Source: Desulfonema magnum (GTDB lineage Bacteria; Desulfobacterota; Desulfobacteria; Desulfobacterales; 4be13). Taken from it: a stretch of DNA of 64,000 nucleotides. Both the position numbers and the translations under genes were made by a program. The stretch is from positions 3,224,001 through 3,288,000 of the forward strand of contig NZ_CP061800.1 in assembly GCF_017377395.1 (NCBI RefSeq). Reading direction: 5' to 3'. Positions within the stretch are counted from its first letter, which is position 1. The number at the start of each line of letters is the position of its first letter. The notes beneath the pieces were generated by a model. That model was not told the origin of the DNA, did not search any database, and was given only the letters and a program-made list of their open reading frames with translations. Positions 36,916 through 47,117 of this stretch are shown one piece after another.

Positions 36916-37009
36916 TTTACCGTGAAAATACATTTTGAAAAGCCGGGTTTTTTATCTGAAAACATTTTCATAACCGGGGGCAAAAAACCCGGCTTTTTTA
37001 TGAGCGTTT
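36916..37009 (-). repeat. 94-bp AAGCCGGG palindromic element, copy 2 (inverted)
   Basis: Reverse-complement copy of the element at 7780-7874, with the same ends (TTTACCGTGAAAATACA and ATGAGCGTTT) and central CATTTTCATAACCGGGGG. Confidence 0.7.
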
Positions 37010-37034
37010 ATTGGCTAATGATTTTTCGGACAAA

Positions 37035-37100
37035 GTTTGCAACCCCGTCCGAAACGTTTGTTTTCGGGGGTCGGAAAATATTTCGGACGGGGTTGCAAAC
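37035..37100. repeat. Perfect 20-bp inverted repeat
   Basis: GTTTGCAACCCCGTCCGAAA (37035-37054) and its exact complement (37081-37100) around a 26-bp loop, with a further half copy at 37098-37108. Could form a cruciform or act as a bidirectional terminator next to the array. Confidence 0.75.
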
Positions 37101-37148
37101 CCCGTCCGGCAGATCCGATCCTGACATTATCAATTATCAATTGAAGGC

Positions 37149-39219
37149 GTTCCATCACATAAAGGTTCCGGGTGTCTGTCCTGACATCAAAACACAAAGC
37201 CTTTAACATCAAAGGCTTATGTTCCATCACATAAAGGTTCCGGGTGTCTGTCCTGACGTAAAAATGAGAAAAATGGCAATAGTAATTTTTGTTCCATCAC
37301 ATAAAGGTTCCGGGTGTCTGTCCTGACTTATGAAGTAACTCCTTATGGAAAAGAGTTTGAAGTTCCATCACATAAAGGTTCCGGGTGTCTGTCCTGACGA
37401 ATGATTTCGTCAACAACGGTCGTATGACCGGTTCCATCACATAAAGGTTCCGGGTGTCTGTCCTGACAAAAAGATGAAGAAACTGTCATTTTTCCTTCTG
37501 CAGTTCCATCACATAAAGGTTCCGGGTGTCTGTCCTGACAAAACAGACCTTGACCTCGCCGCTTTTTACGAGTTCCATCACATAAAGGTTCCGGGTGTCT
37601 GTCCTGACTTTCTTTGATAGTGTAACAGATGATAATGTAGGTTCCATCACATAAAGGTTCCGGGTGTCTGTCCTGACTAATCTGGGAGAAGAAGAAATTT
37701 CTTCCTTGTTCCATCACATAAAGGTTCCGGGTGTCTGTCCTGACACCATCGATGGCTGGGGATTTGCTCCAAAAGCCGAGGTTCCATCACATAAAGGTTC
37801 CGGGTGTCTGTCCTGACCAACTTGGAAGTTGCCTTGGAAAATGCAGATTTTTCGTTCCATCACATAAAGGTTCCGGGTGTCTGTCCTGACTTTTTTCCCA
37901 GGTGACATCAATGATGACGGAGTTCCATCACATAAAGGTTCCGGGTGTCTGTCCTGACCGGCTGACCAAGCTTGGTCCGGCCGGGTGGAGTTCGTTCCAT
38001 CACATAAAGGTTCCGGGTGTCTGTCCTGACTCCGGAGTCAGGTCCATAGGGGACCGGACTCAAAGTTCCATCACATAAAGGTTCCGGGTGTCTGTCCTGA
38101 CTTGGAGGACCCACAGGAGGGAGCGTTTTGACAGGTTCCATCACATAAAGGTTCCGGGTGTCTGTCCTGACTTAACATCAATGGAGCTGGTTACACCAGT
38201 TGTTCCATCACATAAAGGTTCCGGGTGTCTGTCCTGACAGTCTCAGGTGCTAAAACGGCCGACAATTTGACGTTCCATCACATAAAGGTTCCGGGTGTCT
38301 GTCCTGACTAAGGCGATTACATATTGCCTTTATTGTTGAAACGTTCCATCACATAAAGGTTCCGGGTGTCTGTCCTGACTGTACTAAAAGAAGCCTACGC
38401 GGGTCTTAAAGAACGTTCCATCACATAAAGGTTCCGGGTGTCTGTCCTGACACGCCTTTCATTGGCATAACGCCAAACCTGATCTGGTTCCATCACATAA
38501 AGGTTCCGGGTGTCTGTCCTGACAATGCAGAGACGTCTATGACAGCCATGACTGGTGCTGTTCCATCACATAAAGGTTCCGGGTGTCTGTCCTGACATGT
38601 AGCTGGCGATGGTGGTGCAGCCATTAACGTTCCATCACATAAAGGTTCCGGGTGTCTGTCCTGACAAAACAGACCTTGACCTCGCCGCTTTTTACGAGTT
38701 CCATCACATAAAGGTTCCGGGTGTCTGTCCTGACCTCCAGATGATTTAGATGAAGTCATTTTTCAGTCGTTCCATCACATAAAGGTTCCGGGTGTCTGTC
38801 CTGACTATGGCGTCCAGGACAATGGCACGATTGCTGTGGCGTTCCATCACATAAAGGTTCCGGGTGTCTGTCCTGACAATTACAAACTTTTTACTGCAGC
38901 AGTTTTTGGTTCCATCACATAAAGGTTCCGGGTGTCTGTCCTGACCCGGAGATCTTCAGCGGGCATCCGATGTCGTGGTTCCATCACATAAAGGTTCCGG
39001 GTGTCTGTCCTGACTTAATTTTTACCTGCTTGAATTTTAAGTAGGTTCCATCACATAAAGGTTCCGGGTGTCTGTCCTGACTAAGGTGGAATTTAAAACC
39101 ACTTTTGCTGGCGAGTTCCATCACATAAAGGTTCCGGGTGTCTGTCCTGACAGGGCCAGCAGGGTTTGAACGTTAACGGAGCGTTCCATCACATAAAGGT
39201 TCCGGGTGTCTGTCCTGAC
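37149..39219 (-). CRISPR. CRISPR array: 30 repeats of 37 bp, 29 spacers
   Basis: Repeats on the plus strand begin GTTCCATCACAT and end GTCTGTCCTGAC; all 30 appear identical. Spacers are 30-36 bp. Read on the minus strand the repeat ends GATGGAAC, like the ATTGAAAC handle of type I and III systems, so transcription probably runs leftwards with the leader in the AT-rich DNA at about 39220-39500. One spacer occurs twice (37540-37571 and 38666-38697). No cas gene lies within the window on either side, so the subtype cannot be assigned. Confidence 0.98.
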
Positions 39220-39939
39220 CCCCCTCGAAAATTTCAAAAAATGGCTTTTCTGATTTTGAACTTTCGTTAAATTCGTTTTATTATCAGAGAGATAATGACC
39301 GCCATTTTCGTTGTTAAGGCTCGTAAGTGTCATTTTGGCTTTTCACCCGGTTTACTGCTAAAAACCTGCCAACATATTGTTTTAATACAAAATAAACTAA
39401 CTTTTTTCGAAAAAAGGCACCCGGAATTAACATATCGTTAAAAATAAGATAGTTACAAATTTCACCTTTCAGAAAATGAAATTTTTTTTTCTGACAATCA
39501 GATTGCCGGCAAAACTGACACCCGGATTTTTTCCAGACCTAACTTTTTATTTTGCGATTGTCAAACTATTTTCCTGCCTGTTAAGTACCTGAGCAAAAGT
39601 TTTTTATATTTGCCCGGAAAGAAACCCGGCTTTTTTCCCGGAATGATCCGCCGCCCGTGAAGGAAAAACCCGGGTTTCCCCGCCGTTCGCAGAAAAAAGA
39701 TATAAAAAACGGTAGTCCTGCAAGGGGAGTGATGAATCTCGTTCAATCCCCTGATTATCGGGAGACTGAATCTCATACCAGCCATTTTTAAAGCCAATTC
39801 CAATATAACACTAACTGTCCAAAATTGCTCACAGTTCAGAAAATGCCCGGTAGGTGAGCGACTGAGTGGGAAAACCATATCTCAGTCACTCAGTCCGGAA
39901 CAAATTTTTCATCAAAAAAAATTATCCACTGTCAGTTCA
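39220..39939. other. Probable CRISPR leader and MITE-bearing intergenic region
   Basis: No gene. About 39220-39500 is AT-rich and the likely leader if the array is read leftwards. A TAAGTACC-family MITE occupies 39582-39708. The remainder to ahcY shows nothing recognisable. Confidence 0.55.
39582..39708. mobile_element. TAAGTACC-family MITE, copy missing one end
   Basis: Begins TAAGTACCTGAGCAAAAGTTTT and contains the core GAAACCCGGCTTTTTT / AAAAACCCGGGTTTCC with the ATGATCCGCCGCCC spacer. The second terminal repeat is absent. Confidence 0.6.
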
Positions 39940-41196
<1,257 letters not shown>

Positions 41197-41324
41197 TTAT
41201 TTATTAACTCCTTTTTTAAATTGTCGGGGAACGGAGCGAAGGGTCCGTTAGTAATGAATGAGCGATCCAGATAGCTGATAACAGTTCACCGCCCCTCGCC
41301 CCTCATCTCTTACCCTCGCCCCCG

Positions 41325-42488
41325 TTACAATCCGGCTTTTTCTCTGATGATTTCCGCCATATTTGTTTTTTCCCATGTAAATTCAGGTTCACTTCGCCCG
41401 AAGTGTCCGTATGCGGATGTTTTTCGATAGATCGGTCGCAGAAGGTCAAGATATTCAATGATGGCGGAGGGCCTCAGGTCAAAAACCTCATTGATGATTT
41501 CTTTAACTCGTTGTTTGGGGACAACGCCCGTTTTCATAAGATCTACCATTATGGACACGGGCTTTGACACGCCAATGGCGTAAGCAAGCTGCACTTCACA
41601 TTTTTTTGAGATGCCAGCTGCCACGATGTTTTTGGCAATATGTCTGGCCATGTAAGATGCGCTTCGGTCCACTTTGGAAGGATCCTTTCCGGAAAAACAT
41701 CCGCCGCCGTGACTTCCCTGTCCGCCATAAGTGTCAACAATAATTTTCCGTCCGGTAAGCCCGCAGTCCCCCATGGGACCGCCAATGACGAATCTGCCGG
41801 TGGCATTGATAAAATAACGGGTATCTCCGTCTATCATTTCCCGAGGAATCACCTTCTTTATAACTTCCTCGATAATGGCCTCTTTCAATTCTTCGGAAGT
41901 GACATCCGGTTTGTGCTGTGCCGCGATAACCACCGTGTCAACCCGTTTTGGTGAACCGTTTTCGTATTCAATGGTTACCTGGGATTTGCCGTCAGGCCGG
42001 AGAAAATCCAATGCGCCGTTTTTTCGGACCGTGGTAAGCCGGTGGCAGAGCTTGTGTGCAAATGTGACAGGCATCGGCATTAATTCAGGGGTTTCATCAG
42101 AAGCAAAACCAAACATAAGTCCCTGGTCACCCGCGCCCTGATCTTTGTCCGGAGCGGTGTTCACTCCCATGGCAATATCCGGAGACTGATGGTCAATACT
42201 GGTAACAACAGAACAGGTTTGCCAGTCAAAACCCATCTGGGATGAATGATATCCGATGTCCCGGATCGTATTCCGAACCACCTGGGGCATATCCACATAA
42301 CAATCGGTTGTAATTTCTCCGGCAATAAAAGCCAGACCTGTTGTTACAAGCGTCTCACAGGCAACCCGGCAGTTCCTGTCCTGTGCCATGATTGCATCTA
42401 ATATGGAATCTGATATCGCGTCAGCAACTTTGTCGGGATGGCCTTCGGTTACAGATTCGGAAGTGAAAAAAAACGGTTCTTTACTCAT
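41325..42488 (-). CDS. metK: S-adenosylmethionine synthetase
   Basis: 387 aa from the ATG at 42488 (AAAAGGAG about 7 bases upstream); an ATG at 42512 would add 8 residues. Makes S-adenosylmethionine from methionine and ATP. Signatures: [18 protein letters not shown] (N-terminal, ATP binding), [33 protein letters not shown] and [18 protein letters not shown] (methionine- and phosphate-binding P-loop-like region). Full family length. No SAM or SAH riboswitch was recognised in the 180-base upstream gap, which holds a 33-base palindrome instead. Confidence 0.96.
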   Translation of the reverse strand: MSKEPFFFTSESVTEGHPDKVADAISDSILDAIMAQDRNCRVACETLVTTGLAFIAGEITTDCYVDMPQVVRNTIRDIGYHSSQMGFDWQTCSVVTSIDHQSPDIAMGVNTAPDKDQGAGDQGLMFGFASDETPELMPMPVTFAHKLCHRLTTVRKNGALDFLRPDGKSQVTIEYENGSPKRVDTVVIAAQHKPDVTSEELKEAIIEEVIKKVIPREMIDGDTRYFINATGRFVIGGPMGDCGLTGRKIIVDTYGGQGSHGGGCFSGKDPSKVDRSASYMARHIAKNIVAAGISKKCEVQLAYAIGVSKPVSIMVDLMKTGVVPKQRVKEIINEVFDLRPSAIIEYLDLLRPIYRKTSAYGHFGRSEPEFTWEKTNMAEIIREKAGL

Positions 42489-42545
42489 AAATGTTCTCCT
42501 TTTTATTGTCATTTTATAAACACAATGACAAAAATGGATATTAAA

Positions 42546-42578
42546 AGACTTCCGAAATTTTCAAAACTTCGGAAGTCT
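42546..42578. repeat. AGACTTCCGAA palindrome (one of three good copies)
   Basis: Arms AGACTTCCGAA and TTCGGAAGTCT around ATTTTCAAAAC. Similar palindromes lie at 47897-47930 and, with CCTCCGAGG arms, at 48669-48697. Confidence 0.65.
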
Positions 42579-42668
42579 GATATTCCTCTGTATATTTTTC
42601 AAATGACAAATGACAAAATTCACGGGAAAGGTCAATGGGGTGAAAACAGTATTCAGGGGTAGCTATTC

Positions 42669-43484
42669 TTACCTCTGAGAGCCGGGTATATCCAATATCA
42701 TATTATCTATCACCCGGGTTTTTCCGACCTTGACGGCCAGGGCCATCAGTGCTGGTTTGCTGATGGTTTCCATATCAGCAAGGGTTTCAGGATCGCAAAT
42801 GGTAATATAATCTATGGCCGTTCCCGGATGGGATGTGATAAGTTCCGAAGCCGCGCGGATGATCTCTGCCGCGTCGGTTATTCCGTTCTCAAGCAGTGTC
42901 TGAGCCTTTTTCAGCGACGCATAAAGAGAAAGCGCGGAAACTCGCTGATCAGGTGTCAGATAACTGTTTCGTGAACTCATGGCAAGGCCGTCAGTTTCCC
43001 TTACCGTGGGATGTCCCACAATTTCAATGTCAAAATTCAGGTCTTTCACCATTTGGCGAATAACAGCAACCTGCTGATAATCCTTCTGACCGAAGATGGC
43101 AAAATGAGGTTTGACAATGTTAAATAGCTTGGTGACAACCGTTGCAACGCCTCTGAAATGAACGGGTCTGGAAATTCCGCACAAATGATTCGGGAGGTCT
43201 TCCAGTTTCACATAGGTCTGAAAATTCTTGCCATACAGTTCTTTTTCATTTGGCGCAAAAATTGCGTTCACCCCTTGTTTTTCCGCAAGTTCGCAATCTC
43301 TCTCAAAACTTCTCGGATAGGATTCCAAATCTTCTCCGGGGCCAAACTGAGTGGGATTGACAAAAATACTGATGACCACATCATCACAGCGGTTACGCCC
43401 TTCTCTCATAAGAGACAGATGTCCTTCATGGAGAAATCCCATGGTGGGAACAAAGGCAATTGTTTTACCGCTGCGTCTTATCAT
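42669..43484 (-). CDS. panC: Pantothenate synthetase
   Basis: At least 271 aa. Joins pantoate and beta-alanine using ATP. Motifs: FVPTMGFLHEGHLSLM (HIGH-like), SIFVNPTQFGPGEDLESYPR, FGQKDYQQVAVIRQMV and AMSSRNSYL (KMSKS-like). The first ATG (43484) lies after the usual N-terminal strand and helix. The missing part is present in frame upstream (IEIIKTVKEIQKRSD), but it offers no ATG, GTG or TTG before a stop codon at the edge of the heptamer array. An ATC at 43529 lies 8 bases after GAGG on the minus strand and may be a rare start, giving 286 aa. panB and panD are not in the window. Confidence 0.92.
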   Translation of the reverse strand: MIRRSGKTIAFVPTMGFLHEGHLSLMREGRNRCDDVVISIFVNPTQFGPGEDLESYPRSFERDCELAEKQGVNAIFAPNEKELYGKNFQTYVKLEDLPNHLCGISRPVHFRGVATVVTKLFNIVKPHFAIFGQKDYQQVAVIRQMVKDLNFDIEIVGHPTVRETDGLAMSSRNSYLTPDQRVSALSLYASLKKAQTLLENGITDAAEIIRAASELITSHPGTAIDYITICDPETLADMETISKPALMALAVKVGKTRVIDNMILDIPGSQR

Positions 43485-43550
43485 ATCGGAGCGTTTCTGT
43501 ATTTCTTTGACTGTCTTTATAATTTCGATGGCTCGTACCTCTGTATGAAA

Positions 43551-43699
43551 GTGTTAGGTGTTAGGTGTTAGTAGGTGTTAGGTGTTAGGTGTCAGGTGTT
43601 AGTAGGTGTTAGGTGTTAGGTGTTAGGTGTTAGGTGTTAGGTGTTAAGTGTTAAGTGTTAGGTGTTAGGTGTTAGGTGTTAAGTGTTAAGTGTTAGGTG
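43551..43699 (+). repeat. Heptanucleotide array GTGTTAG (left arm)
   Basis: About 20 copies of GTGTTAG with occasional GTGTCAG and GTGTTAA variants and TAG interruptions. It abuts the upstream end of panC. The inverted partner array is at 44000-44128. Confidence 0.9.
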
Positions 43700-43851
43700 G
43701 GGTGATGAAAATGTTTCCAAGGCTCTGAAAAAGCTGATCCCGTTTTTGTTCCCCGCATTTTTTGACTGCCTGATTTTTAAGTCATAAAAAAATTGCGGAA
43801 TAAAAATGGGATCGCAATTGTCAGCCGGGTTTGTGACATTTTCATCACCCC
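43699..43851. mobile_element. 153-bp palindromic element between heptamer arrays
   Basis: Perfect 16-bp terminal inverted repeats (GGGGTGATGAAAATGT at 43699-43714 and its complement at 43836-43851), with inner inverted segments GATCCCGTTTTT and AAAAATGGGATC. Non-coding; MITE-like. Confidence 0.7.
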
Positions 43852-43999
43852 AGGTGTTGGGTGTTGGGTGTTAGGTGTTAGGAAAAATTCTGAAACTTTT
43901 ATGTTTCGTTGTAATCCCCGGGTCATGAACTCTATTTAAAAATTTTCGTAATATCAAAGACTCATGGCCGGGATGATTCCCCCGGTCATGAAAATGTAC

Positions 44000-44128
44000 T
44001 GACACCTAACACCTAACACCTAACACCTACTAACACCTGACACCTGACACCTAACACCTAACACCTACTGACACCTAACACCTAACACCTACTGACACCT
44101 AACACCTAACACCTACTAACACCCAACA
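44000..44128 (-). repeat. Heptanucleotide array CTAACAC (right arm)
   Basis: About 17 copies of the complement of the left array (CTAACAC, with CTGACAC variants). With a short array at 43853-43882 the heptamers flank the palindromic element on both sides in inverse orientation. Confidence 0.9.
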
Positions 44129-44248
44129 CATTTGTTTCCGCATCAGGAAAACGAAGGATAAAACACCCTTTGCCAAATGTCAACCTACAGTTTTAATCAA
44201 AATAGGCAGATGCGGAACCTCCGTGTCCGAGGGCGGGGTAATCCGACA

Positions 44249-44731
44249 TTACCAGTTGGACATCATTTCCTCTCCCCGGCGTTTTGCTATTTTGTTCTGC
44301 AACTTATGGAATCGCTTACTCATAACCGTTGCCAGGTTAGACATCACCGAATATCCGAGTCTGGTATCTTTTTCAAAAAGTTCGAGAAGTTTTTTGCTGT
44401 CCACCCTTGCCACCCTGCAAACTCTGCTGGCGCAATAACATGAAAGCGTCATTTTGTAAGGTGGAACCAGGCTTGACCGTCCGAAGGCCATTGTTTCCGA
44501 TATGGAAGACAGCGTACGTTCATCCGATCCCTCGGTTTCAGGCGAATCCAACCGGAGATCAACCTCTCCCCCTGTCATCATATAGAGATGGGTAGCGTCC
44601 TCTCCCTCATCAAAAAGTTTGTCCCCGCGCTGAAACTCCTTTTCCTCGCAACAGCTCTGAATAACAGCCAGCTGATCATCATTAAGACCTTTGAAAATTT
44701 CGACTTTTTCCAGAAAATCGAGACTGATCAT
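44249..44731 (-). CDS. Cyclic-nucleotide-binding-domain protein without a DNA-binding domain
   Basis: 160 aa; AAAGGAGG just before the ATG. One cNMP-binding beta-roll: FLEKVEIFKGLNDDQLAVI, KEFQRGDKLFDEGEDATHLYMMTGGEVDL and MAFGRSSLVPPYKMTLSCYC, followed by a helix (SVMSNLATVMSKRF). The phosphate-binding cassette is degenerate (FGRSSLVPP for the usual FGExALL). The chain ends before any helix-turn-helix, so it is not a full Crp/Fnr regulator. It lies 69 bases after hndC in the same direction, so it may be the last gene of that operon and sense or regulate the complex. Confidence 0.78.
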   Translation of the reverse strand: MISLDFLEKVEIFKGLNDDQLAVIQSCCEEKEFQRGDKLFDEGEDATHLYMMTGGEVDLRLDSPETEGSDERTLSSISETMAFGRSSLVPPYKMTLSCYCASRVCRVARVDSKKLLELFEKDTRLGYSVMSNLATVMSKRFHKLQNKIAKRRGEEMMSNW

Positions 44732-44765
44732 AATACCTCCTTTTAAAATTGAGGACTGAATAATT

Positions 44766-44800
44766 TTTCAATTTTCAATTCTCAATTTTCAATTTTCAAT
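44766..44800. repeat. Heptanucleotide array CAATTTT between hndC and the cNMP gene
   Basis: Five CAATTTT-type units with one CAATTCT variant. Very close to the CAAGTTT unit within the ATP-grasp gene at 33471. Confidence 0.75.
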
Positions 44801-46585
44801 TTAAAAAATGGCTCCGAATTTGCACTTTTCAAAGCAGGTCATGCACTTTATACATTTGTCCTTTTGGATGACAGCAACATCTTTCTTCTTCCAGGTAATT
44901 GCCTCTGCGGGACAATGTCTGAAACACGCGCCGCATTTTGAACACAGGTCCGGATCAATTTCAAATTTCAACAGGGCCACACAACGCTTTGCCGGACATC
45001 GTTTTTCATAGATGTGCGCCTCATATTCATCTCTGAAATATCTCAGCGTGGAGAGAACCGGATTCGGGCCTGTCTGTCCCAGACCGCACAGGGCGGATTC
45101 TTTGATAACAGAAGAGAGTTCCTCCAGGTCTTCAATATCTCCGGGCTTTCCTTTTCCCTCGCATATTCTGTTCAGAATTTCCAAAAGCCGGCGGGTTCCT
45201 TCACGGCACGGCGTGCATTTTCCGCAGGATTCGTCCTGAATAAAATCCATAAAAAAACGGGCCATGTCAACCATGCAGGTATTTTCGTCCATGACGATCA
45301 TTCCGCCGGATCCCATGATGGCCCCGACCTTGGCGATTTCTTCGTAATCCACAGGAATATCAAGGTGTTGTTCAGGAACACAGCCGCCTGAGGGACCGCC
45401 CAGCTGCACAGCTTTGAATTCCTTCTTGTTGGGAATACCGCCGCCAATGTCAAAGACAATTGTTCTCAGGGATATTCCCATGGGCACTTCCACCAGCCCG
45501 ATATTGTTCACATCTCCGGAAAGCGCAAAGACTTTTGTTCCCTTGCTTGTTTCGGTGCCCACGCCCGAATACCACTCACCTCCGTTTAATATAATCTGGG
45601 GAACATTGGCAAGGGTTTCGACATTGTTTAAAATGGTGGGCTTTTCCCACAACCCCTTTTGCGCGGGAAAAGGCGGACGGGGCCGGGGCATTCCCCGTTT
45701 TCCCTCAATGGAACGCATCAGAGCGGTTTCTTCTCCGCAGACAAACGCACCGGCCCCTTCGTAAATTTCTATATCAAAATCAAAGCCGGTTCCGAGGATA
45801 TCCTCTCCTAAGAGACCATATTCCCTGGCCTGCTGAATGGCAATGGTGAGTCTGCGGATTGCCAGAGGATATTCTGTCCTGGCATAGATATAGCCCTTGT
45901 GGGAATTGATGGCCCGGGCCGCGATGATCATTCCTTCGAGAACCGCATGAGGATCAGCTTCCAGAATACTTCTGTCCATGAAAGCGCCCGGGTCCCCCTC
46001 ATCCGCATTACAGAGGACATATTTGATATCTCCGGGACTTTTGCTGGCAAATTCCCATTTAAGACCCGTGGGAAATCCGGCTCCGCCCCGGCCCCTGAGT
46101 CCTGAAATTTTCATCTCTTCTATAATTTGTCCGGGTGTCATCTCCTGTAATGCTTTGGCAGCACCGAAATAACCGTCCCTGGCGATATAATCGTCAATCA
46201 CCTCAGGATCAATGAGCCCCTTGTTTCGCATCACCCGGAGCATCTGATGTGAGAAAAAAGGGATTTCATTCATGGTGGGGATCGTTTCTTCGGACGCAGG
46301 TTCCACATAAAAAAGTTTTTCCACAGGGCGGCCCTTGAGAAGATGTTCCTCCACAATCTCCGGCACATCTTTCGGCTTAATCTTCTGGTAAAAGATTCCT
46401 TCTGGCTGAACCAGCATCACAGGCCCCAGGGTACAGAATCCGTTACAGCCTGTTTCCACAATCTGAACTTCTTCCGAAAGCCCCTGACGTTCAAGCTCTT
46501 TTTCAAAGACCTCCCGAACCGCCGGACTTGTCGCACTGCATCCTGTGCCGCCACACAACATCAACTGTGTTCTTATCTTGCTCAT
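44801..46585 (-). CDS. hndC: NuoF-like NAD(P)H-binding flavoprotein, HndC/HydB type
   Basis: 594 aa from the ATG at 46585 (AGGAGA upstream; an earlier ATG at 46684 would lie inside hndB). Domains: a thioredoxin-like [2Fe-2S] N-terminus (CGGTGC and ETGCNGFC); a NuoF core with GLRGRGGAGFPTGLKW (NADH/FMN), CNADEGDPGAFMD and GGEETALM-type motifs; a [4Fe-4S] site ESCGKCTPCREG; and a C-terminal 2[4Fe-4S] ferredoxin (CSKCGACFRHCP, CIKCMTCFEKC). This layout matches HndC of NADP-reducing hydrogenase and HydB of bifurcating hydrogenases. It moves electrons between NAD(P)H, FMN and iron-sulfur centres in the cytoplasm. The catalytic [FeFe] subunit HndD is not next to it. Confidence 0.9.
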   Translation of the reverse strand: MSKIRTQLMLCGGTGCSATSPAVREVFEKELERQGLSEEVQIVETGCNGFCTLGPVMLVQPEGIFYQKIKPKDVPEIVEEHLLKGRPVEKLFYVEPASEETIPTMNEIPFFSHQMLRVMRNKGLIDPEVIDDYIARDGYFGAAKALQEMTPGQIIEEMKISGLRGRGGAGFPTGLKWEFASKSPGDIKYVLCNADEGDPGAFMDRSILEADPHAVLEGMIIAARAINSHKGYIYARTEYPLAIRRLTIAIQQAREYGLLGEDILGTGFDFDIEIYEGAGAFVCGEETALMRSIEGKRGMPRPRPPFPAQKGLWEKPTILNNVETLANVPQIILNGGEWYSGVGTETSKGTKVFALSGDVNNIGLVEVPMGISLRTIVFDIGGGIPNKKEFKAVQLGGPSGGCVPEQHLDIPVDYEEIAKVGAIMGSGGMIVMDENTCMVDMARFFMDFIQDESCGKCTPCREGTRRLLEILNRICEGKGKPGDIEDLEELSSVIKESALCGLGQTGPNPVLSTLRYFRDEYEAHIYEKRCPAKRCVALLKFEIDPDLCSKCGACFRHCPAEAITWKKKDVAVIQKDKCIKCMTCFEKCKFGAIF

Positions 46586-46634
46586 TGCTTTCTCCTGAAG
46601 AATTCTGAAGTTTGAAAACTCGGAAGTCTGAAAT

Positions 46635-47003
46635 CTATCCCCTGGCCAGGGCAAAGTCAGTCTGGACTTCGCCTTTAAGCACATGCCTCTTGAAGACCTG
46701 ACGCATTTTGTTTGCGTTCATATGCTGATAGATAACCGGCGTCTTTCCTTGTATTTCCACCGTGACATTTGGTTCGCTGCTGCACATTCCCAGACATCCC
46801 GAGGCAACCACCTGGATGTTCTCGTGATCTGCCTGACCTAATTCTTCCATGAGGGTTTCCATCACCTCACGGGCACCTGCCGCGATCCCGCACGTTCCCA
46901 TGTGAACAATGACTTTGATATCTCCCTTTTCACCTCTTAACGTCATTTTTTTTGAAGCGTTTTCTTTTATCTTTTTAAGGTCCTGTATGGTCAGTTTTCC
47001 CAT
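46635..47003 (-). CDS. hndB: Thioredoxin-like [2Fe-2S] ferredoxin, HndB type
   Basis: 122 aa from the ATG at 47003 (AAGGAGG 6 bases upstream). Four cysteines in two groups, HMGTCGIAAGA and SGCLGMCSSEP, fit a thioredoxin-like [2Fe-2S] centre as in HndB, though the first group has one Cys in GTCG. The N-terminal helix (IQDLKKIKENASKKM) is typical for the family. Sits between hndA and hndC, 49 bases before the latter, and is presumed to be a subunit of the same complex. Confidence 0.85.
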   Translation of the reverse strand: MGKLTIQDLKKIKENASKKMTLRGEKGDIKVIVHMGTCGIAAGAREVMETLMEELGQADHENIQVVASGCLGMCSSEPNVTVEIQGKTPVIYQHMNANKMRQVFKRHVLKGEVQTDFALARG

Positions 47004-47117
47004 AATTTTCCTCCTTGGTGAGGGGGCAAGGGGCAAGAGGCAAGAGGCGTTGGGATTGGAGATTAGCCAAATCCCCAAATCCCCAAGCCTCAAGCCCCAA
47101 GCCCCAGGCCCCAAGCC

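Larger units (their letters stand above)
36643..37148. other. Intergenic region ahead of the CRISPR array
   Basis: No gene. It holds a GTTCCCACGC palindrome (36826-36875), an inverted copy of the 94-bp AAGCCGGG element (36916-37009) and a perfect 20-bp inverted repeat (37035-37100). If the array is read on the minus strand, this is its trailer end. Confidence 0.6.
43530..44248. other. Intergenic heptanucleotide-repeat region
   Basis: No gene. Three arrays of GTGTTAG-type heptamers and their complement surround a 153-bp palindromic element (43699-43851). Part of an AAGCCGGG-element sequence (CCCCCGGTCATGAAAATGT) lies at 43979-43997. Confidence 0.7.

Noticed and set aside
37343..38759. Minus-strand open frames repeating RHPEPLCDGT
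   Set aside because: They are translations of the CRISPR repeat and spacers, not genes.
42489..42668. SAM or SAH riboswitch ahead of metK
   Set aside because: Only a palindrome of a dispersed family is seen; no conserved aptamer core.
44249..44731. Crp/Fnr-type transcription factor
   Set aside because: The protein ends before any helix-turn-helix; only the nucleotide-binding domain is present.
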